The notes below the pieces were generated by a model. That model saw only the letters and a program-made list of their open reading frames with translations, made no database searches and was not told the origin of the DNA. DNA of 47,075 nt from CALBGR01 sp964499935 (GTDB taxonomy: Bacteria; Patescibacteriota; Saccharimonadia; Saccharimonadales; UBA4665): assembly GCA_964499935.1 (NCBI GenBank), contig CAZCMS010000005.1, positions 1 through 47,075 of the forward strand, in the 5' to 3' direction. Shown here in pieces: positions 23,682-32,028 of this stretch. A program made the translations under genes and the position numbers. The stretch's first letter is position 1, and every line of letters begins with the position of its first letter.

Positions 23682-25291
23682 TTTCGAGAGACTTTGTCAC
23701 CTTTTTCGGTAACGACAGTCTTTGTTGTGACGTCGAACTTATCGAGATACTTGCCGAAAATAAGGCGCGTCTGAGAGTACAATGCAGCCGTTGAGCTGTA
23801 CACAAGCGATGTCACAGGCATATACACCCACTGTAGCAACATGAAGAGCGTACGGTGTCTCTTGTAGCGTGCAGGCTTAGGTGGCAGTGTCTTGAAACAT
23901 ATGTATATAGAAACGAGCGCGCCAGCGAGAGCAATCCGCTGAATATAGCTCACAACGATCGGCAATTCATTTGCTGCATAATTTTCAGGGTTGAACATTA
24001 CTGGTATAAATGCAGCGAACGCCAGTAAAATTGGCCCTGTAGCCCAGGTAACGTGCCCTTCGAGTAGTCGGCCAAACTTAAACCATTTATCTATTCTTGG
24101 CACTTTATTTTTGCTAAAGAATCCTTTATCCGCAAAATATGCGACATCAGAAGCACCCCATGTCCAGCGTCGAAGCTGAATGAACTGCGCCTTTAGAGTC
24201 TTTATATAGCTCTCTGCAAGCACTGCATCCTGATAAATAGGCACGTATACTGGGTACACCATGTGATGGCCGTCGTAGCGGAAGTACGTGCGCCAGAACT
24301 GGTGCCCATCCTCTACAATCGTGCGTACACTCCAAAAATCTGTATCAATAAGCGCATTTAGCCCCTGCGCATGCGCCGAGAAGTTGCGCAAAATATGTGG
24401 GCGAGAAGACAAAACAGTATTCCAGTACGTATTACCGGTAGCAATAACGCGCATAGGCGCTGGCGCATCCCAAATATTATTCGTATACATCGATATTGGC
24501 TGATACGACACGTATGTTGGATCAGGGGTCATCGCGTAAATATAAGATAAGGCAGCAAAGTATTTTTTATGCGGACGATTATCTGCGTCTAAAGTCGTCA
24601 CCACCACATTAATAGGATCAATCTTTTTCTTGGCTACATACTTTTGCAGCTCGCGACCTGCGTATGTAATGTTTCCGCCTTTTCCAACCAACTCTCCTGG
24701 TATATCTGCTGGATGACACACTGCGGTTGCGTAATAAAATTCCTTGCCATATTCGGCAATCAGGTCCTCGACGATCTTTTTGGTATGTTGGCCACCTCGC
24801 TCTTCGTAGGCAATCATCAAAATAACCTTCTTCATATCGTATTCCGATGCAAGTACAGATTGAATTGTCGGCTCTAGCACTTCCCGACTCTCGTTATATG
24901 TCGCAATCATTGCAACGTGTATTAGATCGCTCGGCTTCACTGCATGTGGCACCTCATGGAGGCGCTGAATATTCTCACGATGCCACTTGGGTCTTTTAGC
25001 ACTTTTAGGAATTTCTTTATTTTCTACCTCATCTAGAAGCTGGAGCCAATTTCGCTTCATATGGCGCTCCACTCTTTTGTGTCCCTGTAGCGCACGCCAG
25101 CTCACGCCTACTGCTCGACTAAAATAGACCAAGAGGTACGCCAAAACAAAAAAAGCAGCCACAGTAACATTAATAAGACTTAATAACAGAGGCAGCACAA
25201 GAATTGTCCAGCTTAAAGCGCCCGGTAAAATCTCGAAGAGCCTGTACCTAAAGCCTCTGTCTTTGTTGTAGGGTATTTCAATATTTTTCAT
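23678..25291 (-). CDS. membrane glycosyltransferase, family GT2
   Basis: 537 residues. Two N-terminal transmembrane helices (about 25-65), then a GT-A domain with HVAMIATYNESREVLEPTIQSVL, the metal-binding TTLDADNRPHKKY (DxD), EDGHQFWRTY and the processive-type QLRRWTWG (Q-x-R-R-W near residue 387). Several C-terminal transmembrane helices follow. The pattern matches membrane polysaccharide synthases or dolichol-type GT2. It probably makes a surface glycan; substrate unknown. It is 2 nt after the small membrane-protein gene at 25294, so the pair is an operon. Confidence 0.88.
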   Translation of the reverse strand: MKNIEIPYNKDRGFRYRLFEILPGALSWTILVLPLLLSLINVTVAAFFVLAYLLVYFSRAVGVSWRALQGHKRVERHMKRNWLQLLDEVENKEIPKSAKRPKWHRENIQRLHEVPHAVKPSDLIHVAMIATYNESREVLEPTIQSVLASEYDMKKVILMIAYEERGGQHTKKIVEDLIAEYGKEFYYATAVCHPADIPGELVGKGGNITYAGRELQKYVAKKKIDPINVVVTTLDADNRPHKKYFAALSYIYAMTPDPTYVSYQPISMYTNNIWDAPAPMRVIATGNTYWNTVLSSRPHILRNFSAHAQGLNALIDTDFWSVRTIVEDGHQFWRTYFRYDGHHMVYPVYVPIYQDAVLAESYIKTLKAQFIQLRRWTWGASDVAYFADKGFFSKNKVPRIDKWFKFGRLLEGHVTWATGPILLAFAAFIPVMFNPENYAANELPIVVSYIQRIALAGALVSIYICFKTLPPKPARYKRHRTLFMLLQWVYMPVTSLVYSSTAALYSQTRLIFGKYLDKFDVTTKTVVTEKGDKVSRN

Positions 25292-25293
25292 AA

Positions 25294-25659
25294 CTAACGA
25301 TGACTCAACAATACATTACTTACTATAAGTGCTAGCAACAGCAACAGCGAACTCAAGAGTAGTACAATTACTGATATTTCTCTTTTAATCTTATAGGCTT
25401 TTACACTTAGAACACTCGCAACAGCCGTTACGATTACGGTGAACCATACGAAATTAAGCATAGACCAAACAGAGGCCGTTGGACTGAAGTCTCCAGATGG
25501 TGAGTGGTGAGGTCCTTGGCGATATTCGATATAGTATTCACTGATTCCCTGTCCGCCCCCAAGACGCAGCAATATACTTACAATAACTACTGTCGCTAAG
25601 AAAACCACTACACTTAAAAGAGCGAGCACTAATTTGTCATATAAATATTTTTTTGGCAT
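25294..25659 (-). CDS. small membrane protein paired with the GT2 gene
   Basis: I start it at MPKKYLYDKL (25659, 121 aa); the longer reading to 25845 runs back through tRNA-Gly and is impossible as a protein. Three predicted transmembrane helices (about 8-30, 63-85 and 93-115), with a polar loop (GISEYYIEYRQGPHHSPSGD) between the first two. No catalytic motif. It is separated by 2 nt from the glycosyltransferase and is probably its partner, perhaps a translocation or anchoring subunit. Confidence 0.65.
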   Translation of the reverse strand: MPKKYLYDKLVLALLSVVVFLATVVIVSILLRLGGGQGISEYYIEYRQGPHHSPSGDFSPTASVWSMLNFVWFTVIVTAVASVLSVKAYKIKREISVIVLLLSSLLLLLALIVSNVLLSHR

Positions 25660-25702
25660 ATGAATGTATCTATTGTAATCTTTCTGGCGCAAAACGTCGA
25701 GC

Positions 25703-25777
25703 TGGTGCGGGTAGAGAGAGTCGAACTCTCGTCTCATCCTTGGGAAGGATACATAATAGCCGTTATACGATACCCGC
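25703..25777 (-). tRNA. tRNA-Gly (CCC)
   Basis: Minus-strand cloverleaf: acceptor GCGGGTA/TACCCGC, anticodon stem TATCC/GGATG (one G-T pair) with loop TTCCCAA (anticodon CCC), T-stem GAGAG/CTCTC with TTCGACT loop, discriminator A, encoded CCA. Confidence 0.93.
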
Positions 25778-25836
25778 AAAAAACCCATGAGACACAAGCA
25801 AAGCCAAGGTCTCGGGCTGCTCTCCTGGGAGCAGAT
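25778..25836 (-). terminator. hairpins between tRNA-Thr and tRNA-Gly
   Basis: On the minus strand GAGAC...GTCTC closes a hairpin that is followed by ATGGGTTTTTT, then tRNA-Gly begins. Another hairpin, CTGCTC/GAGCAG, precedes it. Weak terminator or processing signal between the two tRNA genes. Confidence 0.4.
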
Positions 25837-25912
25837 TGGAGCCACCTAGCAGGATCGAACTGCTGACCTACACGTTACGAATGTGTCGCTCTACCAACTG
25901 AGCTAAGGTGGC
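25837..25912 (-). tRNA. tRNA-Thr (CGT)
   Basis: Minus-strand cloverleaf: acceptor GCCACCT/AGGTGGC, D-stem GCTC/GAGC, anticodon stem ACACA/CGTGT with loop TTCGTAA (anticodon CGT), TTCGATC T-loop, discriminator U, encoded CCA. The 3' end UCCA is exactly complementary to UGGA in the thrS T-box. Confidence 0.95.
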
Positions 25913-26059
25913 GTATGAGAGAAGATTATATCAGATTTTCAACTTCTTTTGATATGTAGAGTTGTAGCATATTTCACAACTACCCTGTGAGCAATGTTAT
26001 AGAAAAACCTTGTGATAAGACATTAAATGGAGTCTATGTTGTTAATTTTAAATATACAT

Positions 26060-26221
26060 GACTGCATCTACGCACAAGGAGCACACTATGCAAACAGGGA
26101 GAGCCTATCAACTCAGAGAACTCATTATTGCCAATAGCTTATTGGTAGTACCGGGGATAGCCAAAAGCGTCCCGCAAAGCTCAGGACCGCTCTTCAGCCA
26201 GCAACAAAGCTGGCTTTTTTG
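26060..26221 (+). promoter_or_regulatory. terminator-ending leader upstream of the surface-repeat genes
   Basis: An RNA-like stretch with hairpins CCAATA-gct-TATTGG (26133-26147) and CGGGG/TCCCG (about 26152-26173), ending in a strong terminator (AGCCAGC / GCTGGCT, 26196-26215, TTTTTT). It contains AAGGAG 6 nt before an ATG at 26088, which opens a ~54-codon frame that runs through the terminator. It could be an attenuator, riboswitch or separate sRNA; I could not match it to any known class. Confidence 0.5.
26196..26221 (+). terminator. strong intrinsic terminator before the secreted repeat gene
   Basis: 7-bp GC-rich stem AGCCAGC/GCTGGCT with 6-nt loop AACAAA and a TTTTTT tail, 132 nt upstream of the ATG at 26353. 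Confidence 0.85.
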
Positions 26222-26352
26222 TGCTTATCGCAGCTCAAATACAAGAAATTAGCACTGCATAGTCCTTTGACCACCTGAGATAAATCATTACCTCTGGTAG
26301 CCGAAAGATTATTGTTTTTCGGGTATATAAACTAATTACAAAGGAGGATGGT

Positions 26353-26949
26353 ATGAAGAAAGTACTATCACGTATCGGAGCAAGCTCCGTCGCATCATTA
26401 AGTATCGTTGCAGGCCTAGCTGGTGCAGCCTCAGCAAGCCCAAACAGTAATCACGGGTCAAACTCACCCAACTGGACATCATCACACAAATCTCAGAGCA
26501 CAAAAGTGCGTAACAACAATAATGTCTCGGTAGAAAACAGCAACTACCAATACGCTCGTACGGGCAGTGCATACGTACGCAGCAATACAACTACGGGCAG
26601 CGTATCAACAGGCACGGCAAGCAACAACAACAGTACTACAGTCTCAGCTACTGTGAATAATAGTCCATCATCGACAGCTGCACTCAATAACAACAGAGGA
26701 TCGGGCTACGAAAGCAACAACCGAAACACAGGCAATCATAAACCGAATTCACCTACCCGTAGCTCTACTACTAGTCGCGAGACTACACGAGTAACAAATA
26801 ACAATAATATTAGTGTAGAAAATCATAATGAGCAGGTTGCTAAATCTGGAAGTGCATATGTCTCCAATAATACAACCGTGGGCTCTGTATCTACAGGCAA
26901 CGCCACAAATACTAACTCAACAAGCATCAATCTTAACGTTACAAATTAA
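26353..26949 (+). CDS. secreted Asn/Ser/Thr-rich repeat protein
   Basis: 198 residues. Signal peptide (about 1-28, cleavage after AGAASA). The mature chain holds two 51-residue repeats, residues 53-103 and 148-198, about 60% identical to each other. They share NNNN, SVEN, GSAYV and GSVSTG blocks, linked by a Ser/Asn/Arg-rich spacer; repeat starts are 95 residues apart. No Cys, no membrane anchor. Repeat chemistry (NTTxGxVxTGxAxN) is shared with the anchored protein encoded next. Good SD (AAAGGAGG). No known family recognised; a beta-rich self-assembling surface subunit is a reasonable guess. Confidence 0.75.
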   Translation: MKKVLSRIGASSVASLSIVAGLAGAASASPNSNHGSNSPNWTSSHKSQSTKVRNNNNVSVENSNYQYARTGSAYVRSNTTTGSVSTGTASNNNSTTVSATVNNSPSSTAALNNNRGSGYESNNRNTGNHKPNSPTRSSTTSRETTRVTNNNNISVENHNEQVAKSGSAYVSNNTTVGSVSTGNATNTNSTSINLNVTN

Positions 26950-26970
26950 GTAGCGTTCCTACTGGTGCTC

Positions 26971-27002
26971 AGAGGAGAGGCGTAGCACCCCGCTTCTCCT
27001 CT
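26971..27002 (+). other. hairpin between the two repeat-protein genes
   Basis: Stem AGAGGAGA (26971-26978) / TCTCCTCT (26995-27002) with a 16-nt loop and no T-run. Likely an mRNA processing or differential-expression hairpin between the small and the large repeat gene. Confidence 0.5.
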
Positions 27003-27036
27003 ACTACAATTTATGCAGCAATGACAGGAGGCATGT

Positions 27037-28983
27037 ATGCACAAACATTTATTTCGATCTACCTTGCAGCGAATTTCGGCCATCATCGTAAGTATCATGA
27101 TGCTACTCTCACTGATATACCCTCTTTCGGTAGCAGCAGAGACGACTACCCCGCAAGATGAATCAGTAGCTCAATCAACACAAACACCACCAACAGACAC
27201 ACCTACTCCAGCCCTAACCAGTGAACCATCAACCGATTCGCCAGCCACACCGCAGACGACTCAAGAAACAGATGAGACAACTCCTCCATCGCCTACTAAC
27301 AGCAGCGCCAAGACATCAGATCAAAATTCTCCTGCCAGCCCTAATGCTCCATCAAGTACCACAAGCACTGGGCATAAAAACACTACGCCACTAACACAAA
27401 CACCACCAACCACACATTCCAATGAGACTTCTGATACTGAGACGTCGGTCAATAATACTATCGATTCCACCGCCACATCAGGTGATGCAACTGCAGCTCA
27501 AAATACCACTGTTGCAGACGTAACATCCGGTAACGCAACTGCACTCGCGACAATTGTTAACTTACTTCAATCCAGCGTCAATCTAAACGGTGCTCAGCCT
27601 ATTGTATTTGTCCAGGATGTCACCGGCACAGTTAATGGCAATTTGTTGATAGATCCTGAAACACTTGCCAATTCACTTGGGTCAACCGCACCGCTTTACG
27701 GCAATGAAACACCGTCAAATATCGATACATCAGCACAGGCAACCATTAACAACATCATTAATTTGAATGCAACCAGTGGAGACGCAACTGCAGCTCAAAA
27801 TACCACTGCAGGTAATGTGCAATCAGGCTCAGCCAATGCCGTTGCCAACGTAGTCAATCTTATTAATAGTGCCATCAACGCTAACCAGTCGTTCATAGGA
27901 ATGATTAATATTCATGGCAACCTCAACGGCGATATTTTAGTACCTGCCGAATTTGTAAATAGCGTGCTTGGCACTGGAACCTCAACTAACAATATGCAAG
28001 GAGCAAACGTCACAACAGATGGCACCGCTTCTGTCACCAACCATATCAATACAAGTGCACAAAGTGGCGCAGCGTCATCGATCAGCAATTCTACAAGTGG
28101 CAATGTCGGCACAGGAGAGGCGAACACAAATGTTACTATCCTTAACCTGACAAGCAATCAAACTACCAGTAAAAATGCTTTGTTAGTGTTTGTGAACGTT
28201 ATGGGGAAATGGGTTGGGCTGATTCTTGATGCACCAGCTGGTACAACTTCTGCGAGCTTAGGCAACAATGATGCTACACACGGTGTAAATACAGATTCTA
28301 CCGACATTAATGCAGCAAGCAATCTTCAGATTAACAATACCATTAACGCTTCGGCGACAAGTGGCAATGCTATAGGTAAACAAAACACAACTGTTGGAAA
28401 TATAAATTCTGGCAGTGCGAACACGGGGGTTAACCTACTGAACATTCTCAATTCTCAAATATCGCTCTCTGACTGGTTTGGGATACTGTTTATTAATGTA
28501 TTCGGAGAATGGGTCGGAAACTTTGGCACACAAACTACAGTCGCTACAGAGCCTCCACCCAGTACTCCAAGTCAATCAGGTAGCAACCAAAATTCGAGTA
28601 GTAACAATGGCAGTGCGAACACCCCTCGGGCTGCTCTAACATTTGTAACGGCCAATAGCCAGCATCGTACATCACATAAGTCATCACGAACATTCAGCAC
28701 AGTAACCAGCTATCTTACCGGTTTTGACGACGGCAGCAACAGTGACGGTGGAAGCATGTCTTTTTATGCACCGCAATCTGTCCTAAGTAGCTCCACATCA
28801 GGAGATGATAGCAATAATGACAATCGCGATATCATTACACTTCAGTCAGACAAGAAGAATACAGTAGAAGACCAAGGCCTTCAGCAGTGGCTAATACCCC
28901 TAGGGCTAGTGGCGCTCGGACTTGTACTCCTATACTATCTTGCACGTCGCAAAGAAGATGACGAATCAGATACAGAAATCTAA
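27037..28983 (+). CDS. membrane-anchored surface protein with four ~98-residue repeat modules
   Basis: 648 residues. Signal peptide (about 1-34), a Pro/Thr/Ser-rich stalk (36-135), then four modules starting at residues 139, 238, 335 and 433 (regular ~98 spacing). Each has an N-terminal Asn/Thr/Ala block (NNTI..ATSGDATAAQNTT..V.SG.A) and a hydrophobic C-terminal block (e.g. DWFGILFINVFGEWVGNF, FIGMINIHGNLNGDILVP). A Ser/Asn-rich region leads to a C-terminal transmembrane helix (about 620-637) and a basic-acidic tail. No LPXTG. SD CAGGAGG. Type-I-like anchored surface protein; function unknown, possible adhesin. Confidence 0.85.
   Translation: MHKHLFRSTLQRISAIIVSIMMLLSLIYPLSVAAETTTPQDESVAQSTQTPPTDTPTPALTSEPSTDSPATPQTTQETDETTPPSPTNSSAKTSDQNSPASPNAPSSTTSTGHKNTTPLTQTPPTTHSNETSDTETSVNNTIDSTATSGDATAAQNTTVADVTSGNATALATIVNLLQSSVNLNGAQPIVFVQDVTGTVNGNLLIDPETLANSLGSTAPLYGNETPSNIDTSAQATINNIINLNATSGDATAAQNTTAGNVQSGSANAVANVVNLINSAINANQSFIGMINIHGNLNGDILVPAEFVNSVLGTGTSTNNMQGANVTTDGTASVTNHINTSAQSGAASSISNSTSGNVGTGEANTNVTILNLTSNQTTSKNALLVFVNVMGKWVGLILDAPAGTTSASLGNNDATHGVNTDSTDINAASNLQINNTINASATSGNAIGKQNTTVGNINSGSANTGVNLLNILNSQISLSDWFGILFINVFGEWVGNFGTQTTVATEPPPSTPSQSGSNQNSSSNNGSANTPRAALTFVTANSQHRTSHKSSRTFSTVTSYLTGFDDGSNSDGGSMSFYAPQSVLSSSTSGDDSNNDNRDIITLQSDKKNTVEDQGLQQWLIPLGLVALGLVLLYYLARRKEDDESDTEI
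27451..28536 (+). repeat. coding tandem repeat: four ~98-codon modules
   Basis: Four in-frame modules of about 294 bp. GCAACTGCAGCTCAAAATACC is repeated exactly in modules 1 and 2 (around 27488 and 27785), indicating recent duplication of those two; modules 3 and 4 are more divergent. Confidence 0.75.
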
Positions 28984-29015
28984 ACTAGCAGTGGCATAAT
29001 ACGAAAATCCAGAGT

Positions 29016-29846
29016 CTACAGAATCGAGATCTTTGTGCGAAGAAAAGCACTGCCCCCGGGTAGTATCACTACGCCATCGTTTGTTTCATCACGATCGACC
29101 CCAACAACAGGCTCAAAGCAAATCGATTCTGTACCCTGGCGCTGCCACATCAATAATGCTAATGGGTATTTCGTTTCTCCAGCAAATTCAGCCTCAATAC
29201 GCACACTGTAGCCATCGGGAAAGTGAACAACTACGCCTTCTTCGGGCAAGCCATAATAGAGCGTGCCATCATCTGCAAGCACATCCATACTCCCCTCGCC
29301 AAGCAATTCGTCAATTCCCTGTCCATCTATGCGTAGGTTGCTGAAATCGCCATAGGTAAGATTAAAATATGCATGCTCTCCGATACTCGTACGTTGCTCT
29401 TCTCCACCTGTATTATGTACGGTGTTGGTGATTATTAAGCCATCTGATTCTAGCTCGATAGCTCGTGATAAAGATAATCCGCGATCGCTTTGTTGTGCTT
29501 CTAGAACAACCCTTTGCGCCTCCTTCTCTCTTTGCTTGTAATCTGCCCAACGCCAAATCCCATGCTGACCTCCAGGTCCATCATTTTTACCATACGGCGC
29601 CATAACATGTGTTGCAGAAATTTTTGCCCTGCTAATATCCGGGCCAGAATATAAGATTGCCACTGTTTCACCCGTTGACGGACTAGTGAAAATACCGTCA
29701 GTTATATATGCCCCACGTATTCGTATATCAGCAAGATTTTCACCAATTCTCAGCTCAGCTGAATCCGTCGGCACTTCAGGCGCATTTCTATTCGCCTCAA
29801 TAATTTGTGCGTCAGATGGTTCTGGTGGAAATGCTGTTTCACTCAT
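29016..29846 (-). CDS. aldose 1-epimerase (mutarotase) family protein
   Basis: I start at MSETAFPP (29846, 276 aa); the upstream reading overlaps the preceding gene. Catalytic His is in GEHAYFNLTYGDF and the catalytic Glu in CFEPVVGVD; GGQHGIWRWADY supplies another binding His. The family interconverts alpha and beta anomers of hexoses; here the substrate could be any aldose or a hexose-6-phosphate. No SD; the position 47 nt after the upstream stop suggests its own weak promoter or coupling. Confidence 0.85.
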   Translation of the reverse strand: MSETAFPPEPSDAQIIEANRNAPEVPTDSAELRIGENLADIRIRGAYITDGIFTSPSTGETVAILYSGPDISRAKISATHVMAPYGKNDGPGGQHGIWRWADYKQREKEAQRVVLEAQQSDRGLSLSRAIELESDGLIITNTVHNTGGEEQRTSIGEHAYFNLTYGDFSNLRIDGQGIDELLGEGSMDVLADDGTLYYGLPEEGVVVHFPDGYSVRIEAEFAGETKYPLALLMWQRQGTESICFEPVVGVDRDETNDGVVILPGGSAFLRTKISIL

Positions 29847-29895
29847 ACTTGAACGGTAGCATGTTCTGGCAATAATTGGCAATACCGCACCTCTG

Positions 29896-30591
29896 TTATA
29901 CCGCTTCATCCTCAACGGGTATGTCCAGAAACTCCACGTGGCGCAAATCTTGCTCAGGATCTATATGCAAACGTGCCATATGACCCGGAAAAATAGCATG
30001 CTTTTCTCCGTCGAGACAATGAACAGCTTGCCCCTTGTTCATGACTAAACGTCCAGTAAGAAGTACGGCATCTCTATCATCTGGACGTGGATCCGACATT
30101 ACCCGCATCATAAACTGAGAGGTTTCACCACTAGCGTCCTTGATACCAAAAATAAGTGGACGAACCTCCGCAAGATCACCCTGATTCAGATGACTCAAAA
30201 ATGTCTGTACCCGAGTTGGGTATTCTATCTGCACTGCAGGATGAGTAATCTCAGGACTTGCCTCGCCTACATTCCGTGGTCGTGGCTTTATCGCTAATTG
30301 TAACTTTCTCGACCAGCTAACCGGCTGCTCCTCCAGCCATACCTTCGCCTCTTGCAGCGATGTAAATCCAAGATCTTCATACGCTCGTCGCAAACACTCC
30401 CGAGGATTTCGACTGCGCGAGCCACTGTATTGCATGGATGGATTTCGGCCTTTTCCACCTTGCCTGCCACCTCGATTCATCCGTAGTAGCCCGTGTCTCA
30501 GCACCTCTACGGCCTCAGCAATTTGAGCGTTTTCATCAGGCACAAGACTTTCTACTTTTTGCACGTTGTGAAAAGATTTTGGCGTTTCCAT
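29896..30591 (-). CDS. hypothetical protein, 231 aa
   Basis: No family recognised. Residues ~35-62 are Gly/Arg-rich (RMNRGGRQGGKGRNPSMQYSGSRSR), suggesting nucleic-acid contact; the second half (about 115-225) is beta-rich, with QTFLSHLNQGDLAEVRPLIFGIKD and HAIFPGHMARLHIDPEQDLRHVEFLDI. No signal peptide or transmembrane segment. -10 TATAGT (30603-30598) is 6 nt before the ATG with no SD, so the mRNA is probably leaderless. It overlaps nothing once the mutarotase start is set at 29846. Confidence 0.65.
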   Translation of the reverse strand: METPKSFHNVQKVESLVPDENAQIAEAVEVLRHGLLRMNRGGRQGGKGRNPSMQYSGSRSRNPRECLRRAYEDLGFTSLQEAKVWLEEQPVSWSRKLQLAIKPRPRNVGEASPEITHPAVQIEYPTRVQTFLSHLNQGDLAEVRPLIFGIKDASGETSQFMMRVMSDPRPDDRDAVLLTGRLVMNKGQAVHCLDGEKHAIFPGHMARLHIDPEQDLRHVEFLDIPVEDEAV

Positions 30592-30762
30592 ACTGTAACT
30601 ATAACAAACAACTATTGTCTACAGATAAGCAGCACGTAACGCCTGTATCTTCTGTAAGAGCTTTTACTAATCGAACCGGCGATTTTGCATCTTTGCTACA
30701 GCAAATACAAATAAGAGATTACTCTTAGTTTAAGTCTAGGGAGACCTAAACCAAATAAAATA

Positions 30763-30779
30763 CCCCAGACAAGCTGGGG
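30763..30779 (-). terminator. terminator after tRNA-Asp
   Basis: Minus-strand stem CCCCAG(C)/CTGGGG with a TTGT loop, then TATTTTATTTG. Confidence 0.75.
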
Positions 30780-30788
30780 CACTTTATT

Positions 30789-30866
30789 TGGCGCGCCCGA
30801 CCGGATTCGAACCGGCGATCTCCTCCGTGACAGGGAGGCGTGATAGGCCAACTTCACTACGAGCGC
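30789..30866 (-). tRNA. tRNA-Asp (GTC)
   Basis: Minus-strand cloverleaf: acceptor GCGCTCG/CGGGCGC, D-stem GTGA/TCAC, anticodon stem CCTCC/GGAGG with loop CTGTCAC (anticodon GTC), T-stem GCCGG/CCGGT with TTCGAAT loop, discriminator G, encoded CCA. Confidence 0.95.
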
Positions 30867-30963
30867 TTAGTAACGCGTTTAGCGCAACAGGGGTAATTTT
30901 AGCAACTTTAGAGCAATAATGCAACCAATATCCTAGCTAGACTGTTATTTTGCTCGATAGCAA

Positions 30964-32028
30964 CTATAAGCCTATGAAGTGTTTTGGCTTGTTTGCTTCT
31001 TTTTTAGGGTCAATGTAGTGCTTTACAGGCTTAAATGCTACAAATATATGTGATGCGCGTACTTTGCCGTCGTTGTTTTCTCTCATTCTCAGAATTTCAA
31101 GTCCTACAGGAGTTTCGACAACTGGCGAGGTCTGCTCGGGCTGCAACAAGAATAACTGCTGGATCACCTTGGGCTGGATATTTTTATTGGTCTTTTCAAT
31201 AACCGCCCCGTAATCACCTCCGTTATCTTTAGCTGTCGGATCATCTGAGTGCTCTTTCGCTAATGTTCCAAAATCAGCACCAGACTGAAGTTGAGCAAGA
31301 TAGTCGTTTGCCCGTTTGTGTGCATCCGTATCTAGTTTGGATACAACTTTCTGGGCAAGTAATTGCTGTTTTAGTTCACGCTGGAAATCTGCAACCGACC
31401 AACCCCAAAATTCCTTCAACACATCCTCGAACACCTGATCGCTACCCCCGAGACGGTTCTGGGCACGCAACAATGCCACCTGTTCATTAACATCAGATCG
31501 GCTAACAGTAATGTCGTTTTCTTTTGCAATCCTCTTTACGTAAGCAGCATCTACGACATTCTCCAGGGCGCGCTTCTGAAAATCTGCAAGCTGAGACTTA
31601 CCTGCATTACTACTAAAATCAACCTGTTGTTGGTTCTTGTAATAATGCATGTAGCGACGTACCTCGAACAAATAATTCTCGTATGCAACCCAGGAGCCGT
31701 CTGCTCGTGCTACCGGGAATGGTATAACTTGCGTTACACGGTACATAAACGTTGATGTTGTATGGAATTTATAGAGCGCAAGCAGTGTATATGAAAAGAA
31801 GGCAACTACAGCCAGTACAAAAATAGCAATCGAGATCGACACGATACGATGCCTTGAATGCTGTAATGGATAGATATATTTACGAGCACTCGAAAGCACC
31901 TCATCACGATGTGCTGCGATTGTTTCATTGGTAATACGCGGAGCGGTTGATGCAATTCCCTGCTTTTTACGTCTCGGCGAAGGAAGTTTTTTTACACGGC
32001 TTACTATTTTCTTGGCTTTTCGCTTCAT
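30964..32028 (-). CDS. membrane-anchored peptidyl-prolyl isomerase with possibly permuted parvulin domain
   Basis: 354 residues. A basic N-terminal tail leads to a transmembrane helix (about 61-86), so the body lies outside the membrane. Residues ~100-230 are helical like SurA/PrsA N domains. The parvulin domain (about 232-337) has SGADFGTLAKEHSDDPTAKDNGGDYG and SPVVETPVGLEILRM, but the canonical first strand RASHIFV comes after it, at residues 324-330, where the strand that normally pairs with it ends. Secreted-protein folding factor, PrsA-like role. It forms a unit with the PH-domain gene, which ends where it begins. Confidence 0.85.
   Translation of the reverse strand: MKRKAKKIVSRVKKLPSPRRKKQGIASTAPRITNETIAAHRDEVLSSARKYIYPLQHSRHRIVSISIAIFVLAVVAFFSYTLLALYKFHTTSTFMYRVTQVIPFPVARADGSWVAYENYLFEVRRYMHYYKNQQQVDFSSNAGKSQLADFQKRALENVVDAAYVKRIAKENDITVSRSDVNEQVALLRAQNRLGGSDQVFEDVLKEFWGWSVADFQRELKQQLLAQKVVSKLDTDAHKRANDYLAQLQSGADFGTLAKEHSDDPTAKDNGGDYGAVIEKTNKNIQPKVIQQLFLLQPEQTSPVVETPVGLEILRMRENNDGKVRASHIFVAFKPVKHYIDPKKEANKPKHFIGL

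Noticed and set aside
25660..25845. Upstream extension of the 25294 membrane protein
   Set aside because: It overlaps tRNA-Gly and yields a non-protein-like N-terminus; the ATG at 25659 is preferred.
26058..26252. 64-codon plus-strand ORF in the leader of the repeat genes
   Set aside because: It runs through a strong terminator hairpin and U-tract, and an RNA interpretation fits better; the ATG at 26088 with an SD is kept only as a possible leader peptide.
30728..30751. Hairpin GTTTAaGTCT/AGACcTAAAC between the 30591 gene and tRNA-Asp
   Set aside because: No U-tract on either strand and no gene needing termination at this point; could be random.
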